A DNA stretch of 10,284 nt from Chloroflexota bacterium (GTDB lineage Bacteria; Chloroflexota; Dormibacteria; CF-121), in NCBI GenBank assembly GCA_005889285.1, contig VBFF01000089.1, positions 5,882 to 16,165 on the forward strand, in the 5' to 3' direction. The notes beneath the pieces are model-generated. The model made no database searches. It saw only the letters and a program-made list of their open reading frames with translations, and was not told where the DNA came from. Every line of letters begins with the position of its first letter. Position 1 is the first letter of the stretch. Shown piece by piece: positions 1-6,482 of the stretch. A program made the translations under genes and the position numbers.

Positions 1-1
1 T

Positions 2-457
2 CAAGTGTCGGGCTTTGCCATCCAGCTTCCAGCGGATTGGGCGAGCGTCGCCTATGACGCGGCAGCTCGCGGGGAGAAACCGACAACCGGTTTGAAGTTC
101 TACGCAGAAGCCAACGACAAGAGTGCAAACCTGGCTCTCAAGCGACGGGTGAGCGGCCCTACCTCTATGGATGACTATGTCGCGGCCCTCGATAGGGCTC
201 TGGCGGTGGCCGGCGCAGAGGACGTTGCCCATACACGCGTCACCCTTCCGGTGGGAGAGGCCGAACAATTCAGGTTCAGGCGTACCTTCGCGGATCCTGG
301 CGGGGCTGTCACCGAGGAGTTTGTCGAGTACGTGGTCGTGGGCACCAGCGCGCTTCGGACCACGGTTTACGTCGTGCAATTCGACCTTGGGAGCACCAGC
401 ACTGACAGCACGGGCAGTACGGCGTGGTCCATCATGACAACGTTCCGGCTGCTATAA
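2..457 (+). CDS. C-terminal part of an unrecognised protein, possibly PsbP/Mog1-like fold (5' end outside window)
   Basis: The reading frame is open to the left edge and ends with TAA at 455-457, so this is probably the last ~151 residues of a longer protein. A GTG at 5 could be a start, but no ribosome binding site can be seen because the window begins there. The segment opens with GFAIQLPADW, followed by alternating hydrophobic and polar stretches and a final SIMTTFRLL. That pattern resembles the small PsbP/Mog1-like (DUF1795-type) domains found at the end of many bacterial lipoproteins and secreted proteins, which also begin with a 'GFSIxLPxxW' strand. This is a resemblance by eye, not an identified family. 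No catalytic motif, cysteine or membrane span is visible. The gene ends 37 bases before the riboswitch core and is probably a separate transcription unit. Confidence 0.6.
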   Translation, partial: QVSGFAIQLPADWASVAYDAAARGEKPTTGLKFYAEANDKSANLALKRRVSGPTSMDDYVAALDRALAVAGAEDVAHTRVTLPVGEAEQFRFRRTFADPGGAVTEEFVEYVVVGTSALRTTVYVVQFDLGSTSTDSTGSTAWSIMTTFRLL

Positions 458-479
458 GCTGCTTCGGCGCCGGGCGAAC

Positions 480-485
480 TATACT
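480..485 (+). promoter_or_regulatory. Candidate -10 hexamer for the thiamine operon
   Basis: TATACT matches the sigma-70 consensus TATAAT at five of six positions. It lies 9 bases before the first paired base of the TPP aptamer, so transcription would start at about 490-493, immediately before the riboswitch. No good -35 hexamer is present 16-18 bases upstream (457-462 is AGCTGC). An 8-base palindrome, CGGCGCCG, sits between at 465-472. The call rests on the hexamer and its position only. Confidence 0.4.
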
Positions 486-493
486 CGAATAAA

Positions 494-573
494 CGGGGTG
501 CGTTTGGAACGCTGAGAGGTGGAATGCTCCACCAACCCTTCGAACCTGATCTGGGTAATGCCAGCGGAGGGAA
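494..573 (+). promoter_or_regulatory. TPP riboswitch (THI element)
   Basis: The conserved TPP aptamer blocks appear in order: GGGGT (495-499), GCTGAGA (511-517), ACCCTTCGAACCTGATCTGG (535-554), then GTAATGCCAGCGGAGGGAA (555-573). P2 pairs GGGT (496-499) with ACCC (535-538). P3 is the hairpin GCGTT/AACGC (500-504 with 508-512). An extra hairpin, GGTGGA/TCCACC (518-523 with 528-533), matches the variable P3a insertion of this class. P5 pairs CTGG (551-554) with CCAG (561-564). The P1 closing helix is weak or absent. The aptamer's own 3' end, GGAGGG (566-571), is the Shine-Dalgarno sequence of the next gene, 5 bases before its TTG. Ligand binding would therefore be expected to block translation directly, with no separate terminator visible. 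The family senses thiamine pyrophosphate and switches off thiamine synthesis and uptake genes. Confidence 0.96.
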
Positions 574-576
574 GAC

Positions 577-1962
577 TTGACCGCACAGGTCGACGAAATC
601 TCGTCAGATGCCTTTCTCAAGGTCGAGACGCACGGCATCGACGCCATTCCGGACGCCGAGCGACACGGCCGTCCGAGGGAACTGGGCTTTCTCTGGGCGG
701 GCGCTTTCGTCAATTACGCCAGCCTCCTGACCGCGAGCCTGCTGACGACCTATTACGGGCTGGGCGTTTGGGACGGGCTGCTGGCGGTGCTGATTGGCAC
801 GCTTTCCGGGGCGGTGATCCTCGGCCTTCTCAGTAACACCGGACCGAAAAGCGGCCTGCCGCAGATCGTCTTCACCCGGCGCATCTTCGGCAACCGCGGT
901 GCCTATCCTGGTGCCGTCCTGACCCTCTTTCTGGGCGTCGGCTGGTTCGCCGTCGACACCGTGATCGCGGCGCTGGCGGGCGTTCAGCTGCTCCGGGTCG
1001 CGGGCATCCATCCCGATCTGGCCGGGAAATTCTTGTTTCCCTGGGTGCTCGTCATCGCTGCCGCGAGCGTCGCTGTCGCCGTTTACGGTCACCGGACGAT
1101 CAAGGTCTTCGAGACCTTCGGGGCGGTCGCGTTCGCGGCGATCTCACTACTCTTGTTTGCGCTTCTGGCCGGCCAGATGCACTGGAGCGCCGGCGCGACC
1201 GCGGCAGGGAATGATTACCTGGGGGCCTTCGTGCTCGGCGTGATGAGCTGCTTCGCGCTGGTCGCCTCCTGGTATCCGTTTGCCAGTGATTACTCGCGCT
1301 ACCTACCCGCCAGTAGCTCCGTGCGGGCGGTCACCTGGTGGCCGATCGTCGGGGTCACGCTGCCGATGGTGTTACTGGGATTGTTTGGCTTGCTCCTGCC
1401 GACAATCGATCCCAAGCTGGCGGGCGACTCTGGTGTCCTAGCGGTCATCACGCAGCATGCTCCAGCCGCGGTCGCGGTGCCATTCTTTGCCTTTGTCATC
1501 CTGGGTGAGATCTGGGCAAACTATCTGGACGTGTACACCGCCGGGCTCGTCGCGCAGACGCTGGGCATTCGTCTGGTGCGATGGCAGACGGCGCTCGCGG
1601 CCGGCATTCTCGGGGCCGCGATCGCCACCGTGGCCGTCGTCGTGTGGGATTTTCACCTCTTCTATCAGGACTTTCTGATCCTCACGTACCTCTGGGCGCC
1701 GGCCTGGGCGGCCGTCGTCTTGCTGAGTTTCTTCGTCTTCGGCCAGGGCAAAGTCCGGCCCGCCGTGCTGGCCTGGGTGATCGGCACCGCCGCCAGCCTC
1801 GTCTTCGTCAACTACCCGAACCTGTTCTCCACGGCGTTTCCCGGCGTGCACTATCTGAATCAGCCTCTGATCGACGCGCTGCATGGGGCGGATATCTCCG
1901 GCGTGGCCAGCGTCCTCGTCGCGGCGGGGTCATATCTCGGTCTTCGTAGAGTGATGCCATGA
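577..1962 (+). CDS. cytX: NCS1-family permease, probable hydroxymethylpyrimidine (thiamine precursor) transporter CytX
   Basis: This is a 461-residue, strongly hydrophobic protein with about 12 membrane spans, the usual size and topology of nucleobase:cation symporter-1 (Transp_cyt_pur) permeases. The pre-membrane signature [14 protein letters not shown] (residues 20-33) is followed by span 1 ([15 protein letters not shown], 37-51), the loop [20 protein letters not shown] (89-108) and span 3 with GWFAVDTV (122-129), as in cytosine and HMP permeases. It starts with TTG at 577, 5 bases after the GGAGGG inside the riboswitch. The family alone would allow cytosine, allantoin or another base. The TPP riboswitch in front and thiD directly behind make uptake of the thiamine pyrimidine HMP the best inference, as for CytX proteins. 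The ATGA overlap with thiD implies translational coupling. Family call about 0.97, substrate call about 0.75. Confidence 0.88.
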   Translation: MTAQVDEISSDAFLKVETHGIDAIPDAERHGRPRELGFLWAGAFVNYASLLTASLLTTYYGLGVWDGLLAVLIGTLSGAVILGLLSNTGPKSGLPQIVFTRRIFGNRGAYPGAVLTLFLGVGWFAVDTVIAALAGVQLLRVAGIHPDLAGKFLFPWVLVIAAASVAVAVYGHRTIKVFETFGAVAFAAISLLLFALLAGQMHWSAGATAAGNDYLGAFVLGVMSCFALVASWYPFASDYSRYLPASSSVRAVTWWPIVGVTLPMVLLGLFGLLLPTIDPKLAGDSGVLAVITQHAPAAVAVPFFAFVILGEIWANYLDVYTAGLVAQTLGIRLVRWQTALAAGILGAAIATVAVVVWDFHLFYQDFLILTYLWAPAWAAVVLLSFFVFGQGKVRPAVLAWVIGTAASLVFVNYPNLFSTAFPGVHYLNQPLIDALHGADISGVASVLVAAGSYLGLRRVMP

Positions 1963-2768
1963 CGCTGCCGGTTGCGCTGTCGATCGCCGGCTCCGACTCC
2001 GGAGCCGGCGCCGGCATCCAGGCCGACATGAAAACCTTCGCCGCGCTTGGCGTCTACGGCGTGACCGTCATTACGGCGATCACCGCCCAGAACACCGTCG
2101 GCGTGCGGGCCGTCCAGGAGGTCGATGCCGGCGTCATCGCCGCGCAACTCGACGCCGTTGCCGAAGACTTTTCCATTGCCGCACTCAAGACAGGAATGCT
2201 CTCAAGCACGGTCATCATCGACGTCGTGGTCGCCGGCATCAAAGGCCATCGGCTCGGCCCGCTCATTGTCGACCCGGTGATGGTCGCGAAGAGCGGCGAC
2301 CGCCTGCTCCGTGAAGACGCGGTCGATGCCCTGCGCCGGCGGTTGCTGCCCCTGGCGCACCTCGTCACACCAAACATTCCAGAAGCCGAAGTGCTGTCCG
2401 GGCGAACGATCCGCACTCGAGACGACCGCGTGGCCGCCGCCCTCGCCATCATGGAGTTGGGGGCGCAGGCGGTCGTCATCAAAGGCGGCCACTCGGAGGA
2501 CGATCCGATCGTGGACCTGCTGGTCGATGGCCAGGGTGTCCACGAGTATCCTGCTCCGAGAATCGTGACCACCAGTACGCACGGAACTGGCTGCACCTTC
2601 TCGGCGGCGATCACCGCCGCACTGGCCACCGGCCAGGATCTCCAGCGTGCCGTGGCTGGGGCTCGCGACTATGTCTCGCGCGCCCTGGCGTCGGCTCCCG
2701 CGCTGGGACACGGGCACGGTCCGTTGAATCATTTCCCCGCCATGCAGGTGGCGCATGCTCGTCGCTGA
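1959..2768 (+). CDS. thiD: Hydroxymethylpyrimidine/phosphomethylpyrimidine kinase ThiD
   Basis: This cytosolic ribokinase-family enzyme phosphorylates HMP and then HMP-phosphate to HMP-diphosphate, the pyrimidine half of thiamine. The 269-residue length is normal. Hallmarks are the N-terminal [17 protein letters not shown] (11-27, the substrate loop), AQNT (43-46), DPVMVAKSG (105-113), [10 protein letters not shown] (137-146), KGGH (175-178) and the C-terminal [10 protein letters not shown] (208-217), which carries the anion hole and the conserved Cys212. No ThiE domain is fused to it. The ATG overlaps the permease stop as ATGA, so uptake and phosphorylation are co-translated under the TPP riboswitch. 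thiC, thiE and thiG are not in the window, which fits a salvage unit but does not show that de novo synthesis is missing elsewhere. Confidence 0.97.
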   Translation: MTLPVALSIAGSDSGAGAGIQADMKTFAALGVYGVTVITAITAQNTVGVRAVQEVDAGVIAAQLDAVAEDFSIAALKTGMLSSTVIIDVVVAGIKGHRLGPLIVDPVMVAKSGDRLLREDAVDALRRRLLPLAHLVTPNIPEAEVLSGRTIRTRDDRVAAALAIMELGAQAVVIKGGHSEDDPIVDLLVDGQGVHEYPAPRIVTTSTHGTGCTFSAAITAALATGQDLQRAVAGARDYVSRALASAPALGHGHGPLNHFPAMQVAHARR

Positions 2769-3387
2769 ACGAGATCTCGAGTACCTGGACGGCGTGCATG
2801 CGCCGCTCGGGCCGGTTCTGGAAGAAATGCTCAAGACCGGCCGGAGCGAGGGGGTGCCGATCGTCAACCCCGCCGCGGGCCGCCTGCTCCGTGTGCTGGT
2901 GACGGCGCTCGCCCCCAAGCGCGTCCTCGAGATCGGCACGGCGATCGGCTTTTCGACGCTGTGGATGGCGAGCGCCCTTCCGGCGGGCGGTCGTATCGAC
3001 ACCATCGATCCCGATCGAACCCGCACCGACAGGGCTCGCCGTTACTGGCTTCGGGCCGGCGTCACTGACCGGGTGCGGGTGATCAACGAGCCGGCACTGC
3101 GCGTGCTGCCTCGGCTCGCCCCGGGCATCGAGTTCGCCTTCATCGACGCTCTGAAACCCGAGTACGCGGCCTATCTGGACGCGCTGCTCCCCAAGATGGC
3201 GCCCGGTGGCATGATCACCGTCGACAACGTGCTCTGGAGCGGCCGGATTGCCGCCGGGGAGCACGATGAGAATACCGACGCCCTGCGGGCCTTCAACGAA
3301 ACCTTCTTGCACCATGAGCAACTCGAGGCGACCGTCCTGCCGGTCGGCGACGGCTTTGGTATCGGCGTCGTCCGGCCGCATGGCTGA
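2755..3387 (+). CDS. Class I SAM-dependent O-methyltransferase (family 3, catechol/caffeoyl-CoA type)
   Basis: The 210-residue length is typical of small bacterial family-3 O-methyltransferases. Residues 57-72, VLEIGTAIGFSTLWMA, form the SAM-binding motif I. DTIDPD (82-87) carries the acidic residue that usually contacts the SAM ribose. FIDALKPEYAAYLD (129-142) and VDNVLWSG (156-163) hold the probable divalent-metal ligands Asp131, Asp157 and Asn158, seen in caffeoyl-CoA and catechol methyltransferases. The acceptor substrate cannot be read from the sequence. The ATG at 2755 overlaps the end of thiD by 14 bases, so the gene is probably expressed with the thiamine operon, although no such methyltransferase belongs to the known thiamine pathway. 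It may be a passenger or have an unrecognised link. The 29-base gap after it suggests the operon ends here. Confidence 0.9.
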   Translation: MLVAERDLEYLDGVHAPLGPVLEEMLKTGRSEGVPIVNPAAGRLLRVLVTALAPKRVLEIGTAIGFSTLWMASALPAGGRIDTIDPDRTRTDRARRYWLRAGVTDRVRVINEPALRVLPRLAPGIEFAFIDALKPEYAAYLDALLPKMAPGGMITVDNVLWSGRIAAGEHDENTDALRAFNETFLHHEQLEATVLPVGDGFGIGVVRPHG

Positions 3388-3409
3388 CAGCGTCGCCGGG
3401 CGCTAAAGT
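3384..3409 (+). promoter_or_regulatory. Weak candidate promoter for the E1 operon
   Basis: CTGACA (3384-3389, five of six to TTGACA) and TAAAGT (3404-3409, four of six to TATAAT) are separated by 14 bases, shorter than the preferred 16-18. The -10-like box ends 7 bases before the TTG start at 3417, so transcription could begin at or next to the start codon and give a leaderless or nearly leaderless message. No ribosome binding site is present in the 29-base gap, which is consistent with that reading. Co-transcription from the upstream operon is the alternative. Confidence 0.3.
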
Positions 3410-3416
3410 TTCACGG

Positions 3417-4403
3417 TTGCCCACCGACGCTGAGGGACTGACTAAAGAGCGCGTGCTCGAGGCCTATCGCACCGTGCTGCAAGCCCGCGCGCTCGACGAC
3501 CGGCGCTTCGTCCTGAATCGCGCTGGCAAACTGGCTTTTATTATCTCGCCGCGGGGCCACGAGGTCGCGCAGGTCGGTGCCATCGCCGCCCTGCAACCGG
3601 GACGCGATCGGTTCTGTCTTTACTATCGAAATTTCGCCGCCGCGCTGGCCTGCGGCTTCACCCCCGAAGAGCTCATGCTCGCGGCGTTCGCCCGCGCCGC
3701 CGATCCCTCGAGTGGTGGGCGCCAGACTCCCGGCAACTTCGGCAGCCGCCGCCGCGGCGTCGTGATCGGTTCGAGCACTGTCGGCCCGCAGATTCCCAAG
3801 GCGGCTGGCATCGGCCTCGCGTTGCAGTGGAGAGGGGAGGGCGCCCTCTGCTACGTGAGCTTCGGGGAGGGGGCGACCAGCCAGGGCGACTTCCACGAAG
3901 GTCTGAACTTCGCGGCCATCCACCATTGCCCGGTGATTTTTTTCTGCGAGAACAACCACTGGGCGATCTCGGTGCCGCAAGCGCTGCAAGTGGCGGGACC
4001 CGGCGTGGCGGAACGCGCGGCCGCCTACGGCATTCCCGGCGTCAGAGTCCGAGGCGACGATTTTTTTGCCGTGCATGCCGCCGTGGCCGAGGCGGCGCAA
4101 CGGGCCCGCTCCGGCGGCGGGCCGACCCTGATCGAAGCCGAAGTCCTGCGGCTGCAATCGCACTCGACGGACGACGACCAGCGGGCCTACCGCGACCCGG
4201 CCGAGCTCGCCGCCGAGGCACTGCAAGACCCCATCCCGCGGATGCGCGACGCATTGATCACCCGTGGCTGGCTGTCACCGGAGGCCGATCAGGCGATGCG
4301 TGACGACGTCAATCGCGAGGTCGAGAAGGCGACCGAGGCGGCGGAGGCCGCACCCGAGCCGGAGCCGGCCTCGCTGGGCCGGCACGTGTACGCCGATGCC
4401 TGA
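3417..4403 (+). CDS. bkdA: Branched-chain 2-oxoacid dehydrogenase E1 component, alpha subunit
   Basis: This is the alpha chain of the TPP-dependent E1 that decarboxylates 2-oxo acids from valine, leucine and isoleucine and passes the acyl group to lipoyl-E2. The 328 residues contain YYRNFAAALACG (69-80), DPSSGGRQTPGNFG (96-109) and the TPP/magnesium motif from GEGATSQGDFHEGLNFA (150-166) to ENN (178-180). The conserved loop SHSTDDDQRAYR (248-259) corresponds to the loop that is phosphorylated in mammalian BCKDHA. The 'GGRQ' segment, the GEG version of the TPP motif and the loop resemble branched-chain E1-alpha rather than pyruvate E1-alpha. TTG at 3417 is the only usual start before the conserved LTKERVLEAYR segment, and it lacks an obvious Shine-Dalgarno sequence. 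The gene overlaps the beta subunit by 8 bases. Pyruvate or acetoin specificity is less likely but not excluded. Confidence 0.9.
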   Translation: MPTDAEGLTKERVLEAYRTVLQARALDDRRFVLNRAGKLAFIISPRGHEVAQVGAIAALQPGRDRFCLYYRNFAAALACGFTPEELMLAAFARAADPSSGGRQTPGNFGSRRRGVVIGSSTVGPQIPKAAGIGLALQWRGEGALCYVSFGEGATSQGDFHEGLNFAAIHHCPVIFFCENNHWAISVPQALQVAGPGVAERAAAYGIPGVRVRGDDFFAVHAAVAEAAQRARSGGGPTLIEAEVLRLQSHSTDDDQRAYRDPAELAAEALQDPIPRMRDALITRGWLSPEADQAMRDDVNREVEKATEAAEAAPEPEPASLGRHVYADA

Positions 4404-5382
4404 GCGCACCCTCGTCCAGGCCGTGCGCGACGCGCTCTACGAAGAAATGGAGCGTGACGACCGGGTCTGTGTGCTCGGCCAGGACGTCGGCCTCAAGGGT
4501 GGTGTCTTCAAAGCGACCGAGGGCCTCCAGCAGCGCTTCGGCGCCGAGCGCGTGATGGACATGCCGCTGGCGGAATCGAGTATCGCGGCCGTCGCTCAGG
4601 GTCTGGCGCTCGAGGGCTTCACGCCGGTGGCCGAGATGCAGTTCGCCGACTACAGCTATCCCGCGTTCAACCAGATCGTCAACGAAATCGCCAAAGTCCG
4701 CTATCGGTCGAACGGCGATTTTTCTTGTCCGCTGGTGATTCGCGCGCCAACCGGTGGCGGTGTTCGCGGTGCCCTCTACCATTCGCAGTCTCCCGAGGCC
4801 TTTTACTGCCACGTGCCGGGACTCAAAGTTGTCCTGCCCTCGACGCCGGCCGATGCCAAGGGTTTGCTCAAGGCGGCGATACGAGACCGAGACCCGGTCA
4901 TCTTCCTAGAGCCGAAGAAGCTCTATCGCGCCGAGCGCCAGGAGGTTGCCCAGGGTGAGGCGGCGCTCTTGCCTCTCGCTTCGGCGGCGGTCGTCCGCCA
5001 GGGGACGGACCTGACCGTGGTGACCTACGGATACATGCGGGCGGTGACGATGCAGGCAGCCGCCAAACTGAGTCCCGATGGCATCGAGGTGGAGGTGATC
5101 GACTTGCGCACGCTCCGCCCATGGGATGTCGAGGCCTGCGTGCGCTCCATCCAGAAAACCGGCCGCCTGGCGATCGTGTACGAGGCGAACCGGACCGGTG
5201 GATTCGGCGCGGAGGTCGCGGCTGAGCTCGCTGAGCGTTGCTTTGCGAGCCTCGATGCCCCGGTCAGCCGGATCGCGAGCCCGGATGTCCCCGCCATGCC
5301 GTTCAGCCCGGCGCTCGAACACGCCTTCATGCTCAACCCGGACAAGGTCGCGGACGGGTTACGGCGGGTCGCCCGCTATTGA
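4396..5382 (+). CDS. bkdB: Branched-chain 2-oxoacid dehydrogenase E1 component, beta subunit
   Basis: This is the beta chain that completes the alpha2-beta2 E1 and supplies the other half of the TPP site. The 328 residues match the family length. Visible features are LGQDVGLKGGVFKAT (27-41), MPLAESSIAAVAQGLAL (56-72) with the conserved Glu60 that activates the TPP aminopyrimidine, and QFADYSYPAFNQIVNE (82-97). Further on are the conserved His129 in YHSQSPEAFYCHVPGLKVV (128-146), DPVIFLEPKKLYR (166-178), and the transketolase C-terminal domain with IDLRTLRPWD (235-244) and EANRTGGFGAE (263-273). ATG at 4396 is chosen because the family's N-terminus starts at RTLVQAVRDAL. A longer frame from 4264 would add an arginine-rich stretch that is a shadow of the alpha gene. 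No E2 or E3 gene follows, so the rest of the complex must be encoded elsewhere. The symbol is the generic one; naming varies (bkdA2, bfmBAB). Confidence 0.92.
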   Translation: MPERTLVQAVRDALYEEMERDDRVCVLGQDVGLKGGVFKATEGLQQRFGAERVMDMPLAESSIAAVAQGLALEGFTPVAEMQFADYSYPAFNQIVNEIAKVRYRSNGDFSCPLVIRAPTGGGVRGALYHSQSPEAFYCHVPGLKVVLPSTPADAKGLLKAAIRDRDPVIFLEPKKLYRAERQEVAQGEAALLPLASAAVVRQGTDLTVVTYGYMRAVTMQAAAKLSPDGIEVEVIDLRTLRPWDVEACVRSIQKTGRLAIVYEANRTGGFGAEVAAELAERCFASLDAPVSRIASPDVPAMPFSPALEHAFMLNPDKVADGLRRVARY

Positions 5383-5442
5383 CGCCGCCCCGGCATGAAA
5401 AATCTGTGAGAAAGACCGATGCAAAACCGGCTGGATCTCTCC

Positions 5443-5448
5443 TATACT
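5443..5448 (+). promoter_or_regulatory. Candidate -10 hexamer upstream of the 5454-5494 hairpin
   Basis: TATACT is the same hexamer as in front of the thiamine operon. The best -35-like sequence 17 bases upstream is TGCAAA (5420-5425), a poor match. A start about 7 bases downstream falls at ~5455, on the first base pairs of a 16-base-pair hairpin. The transcript would thus begin with that hairpin and run through the spacer into the M55 gene, or be a short RNA. Confidence 0.3.
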
Positions 5449-5453
5449 TTCCG

Positions 5454-5494
5454 GTGGGGTTCTTGTTCCAAGCCCCCCGGAACCAGGACCCCAC
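5454..5494 (+). repeat. Long inverted repeat / RNA hairpin, 16-base arms
   Basis: The arm GTGGGGTTCTTGTTCC (5454-5469) pairs with GGAACCAGGACCCCAC (5479-5494) across a 9-base loop. There are 14 Watson-Crick pairs, one G-U pair and one mismatch. No T-run follows the right arm (TTCTGCCTCCC), so an intrinsic terminator for the E1 operon is not well supported. It lies 72 bases after the E1-beta stop and 112 bases before the M55 start. It could be a 5' leader element, a small RNA or an mRNA-stabilising structure. No known riboswitch or housekeeping RNA consensus was recognised. Confidence 0.6.
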
Positions 5495-5529
5495 TTCTGC
5501 CTCCCGGCGATCCAACCTGCCCGAATTGC

Positions 5530-5558
5530 CAAACGTTTGCCCCTCCAGTGGCTGGGGG
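5530..5558 (+). repeat. 10-base palindrome and adjacent short hairpin in the M55 leader
   Basis: CAAACGTTTG (5530-5539) is a perfect palindrome and could be a regulator binding site. Directly after it, CCTCCAG (5542-5548) can pair with CTGGGGG (5552-5558) around a TGG loop, with one G-U pair. Both lie between the 5454-5494 hairpin and the M55 start. No function is recognised. Confidence 0.35.
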
Positions 5559-5591
5559 CGGCTTGGGCGGGGGGCCCCTGCCGACCGTCCC

Positions 5592-5597
5592 TAGAAT
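5592..5597 (+). promoter_or_regulatory. Candidate -10 hexamer just before the M55 gene
   Basis: TAGAAT matches TATAAT at five of six positions and ends 9 bases before the TTG start at 5607, consistent with a leaderless or very short-leader message. No convincing -35 box is seen in the G-rich upstream stretch. The TAG of the hexamer is also an in-frame stop, which limits how far the M55 protein can extend upstream. Confidence 0.35.
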
Positions 5598-5606
5598 GGG
5601 AACGCT

Positions 5607-6482
5607 TTGGCTACCAAGCGGCGGAGCACTGCTTCGAAACGGAACGGGGTCTTCATTTCCGTTGACATGGAGGGGATGGCGGGCATCGTGCACCTTCAGC
5701 AGGTGATGCGGGGCATGCCCGAGTACGAACGTTCGTGCCGGTTGATGACCGCCGAGACCAACGCCGCGGTCGCTGGGGCGCGGCGCGCCGGCGCCACGCG
5801 TATCGTCGTCAACGACTCGCACGGCGACATGCGCAACTTCCTCCTCGATGAGCTCGATGAAGGGATCGAGATCATCACTGGCGCGGACAAGCCCTACTCC
5901 ATGGGGGCCGGGCTCGACCCGACCTTCGAGGTCGCCTTCTTCGTCGGCTACCACGCATCCGTGGGGCGCGAGCGCGCCATCATGGATCACACCTACGGCG
6001 GCCGGACGGTCTACGCGTTGCGCATCAACGGCCGGGAGCAGAGTGAGGCGACACTGAACGCCGCCCTCGCCGGCAGCTTCGGCGTCCGTACCGCCCTGAT
6101 CACCGGCGACCAGGCCACCATCGACGAAGCCGCCACGGAGTTGCCCGGCATCGAAGGGGTCGTCGTCAAAGAGGCGCTCGGCCGGCAGGCGGCCCGCTCG
6201 CTCCACCCGGTCGAGGCCTGCCGGCGGATCGAGGCGGGGGCCTATCGCGCCTATGGCGAGCAGGCCGGGCGACCGTTGTATCAGCCGAAGGGGCCCTTTT
6301 TGCTCGAGATCGACTGGATGAACGCGAGCATGGCCGATCTCTGCGTCCAGCTCCCGGAGGTCGAACGCGCGGGCGGGCGGACCATCCGCTACCGGACGCC
6401 CGACTTCCAGGCCTGCTACCGGATGTTGCTGGCTCTGCTGGTCATGGCCACGCCCGCGGCCTATCAGTACCCGCGCCCGTGA
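5607..6482 (+). CDS. M55-family D-aminopeptidase (DppA-like)
   Basis: This 291-residue protein has the layout of Bacillus DppA, a zinc enzyme that releases N-terminal D-amino acids (such as D-Ala) from short peptides. The expected zinc ligands are present: Asp20 and Glu22 in SVDMEGMAG (18-26), His72 in VNDSHGDM (68-75), His116 in FVGYHA (112-117) and Glu147 in the helix QSEATLNAAL (145-154). MDHTY (126-130) contains His128, aligned with the proposed catalytic histidine of DppA. There is no signal peptide, so it is probably cytosolic and may serve peptide or peptidoglycan-fragment recycling. TTG at 5607 is the only usual start between an in-frame TAG at 5592 and the conserved core; the next ATG would remove the first metal ligand. 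No Shine-Dalgarno sequence is visible. It overlaps trpD by 4 bases. Peptide substrate and physiological role are inferred. Confidence 0.92.
   Translation: MATKRRSTASKRNGVFISVDMEGMAGIVHLQQVMRGMPEYERSCRLMTAETNAAVAGARRAGATRIVVNDSHGDMRNFLLDELDEGIEIITGADKPYSMGAGLDPTFEVAFFVGYHASVGRERAIMDHTYGGRTVYALRINGREQSEATLNAALAGSFGVRTALITGDQATIDEAATELPGIEGVVVKEALGRQAARSLHPVEACRRIEAGAYRAYGEQAGRPLYQPKGPFLLEIDWMNASMADLCVQLPEVERAGGRTIRYRTPDFQACYRMLLALLVMATPAAYQYPRP

Noticed and set aside
2611..3381. Long minus-strand frames opposite thiD/methyltransferase and other genes
   Set aside because: They are antisense shadows typical of GC-rich coding sequence, with no family motifs, while the + strand carries clear enzymes.
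4264..4395. Upstream extension of the E1-beta reading frame
   Set aside because: The added 44 residues are arginine- and proline-rich and lie entirely within the alpha gene in another frame. The family N-terminus aligns with the ATG at 4396.
3417..5382. Assignment as pyruvate dehydrogenase E1
   Set aside because: The SGGRQ segment, the GEG form of the TPP motif and the SHSTDDDQRAYR loop match branched-chain E1-alpha better. Pyruvate remains possible but is second choice.
5551..5576. G-quadruplex on the + strand
   Set aside because: The G-runs (5, 2, 3, 6) do not give four separate runs of three or more with normal loops, so only a weak two-tier structure could form.
5454..5600. 6S RNA, SRP RNA or a known riboswitch in the M55 leader
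   Set aside because: The expected conserved blocks of these RNAs are not present; only simple hairpins and palindromes are seen.
5419..5706. A 95-codon + frame across the spacer encoding a CPNC motif and a glycine/proline-rich stretch
   Set aside because: It runs into the M55 gene in another frame, has no ribosome binding site and starts upstream of the only promoter-like box. The CxxC is most likely chance in a G/C-rich structured region.
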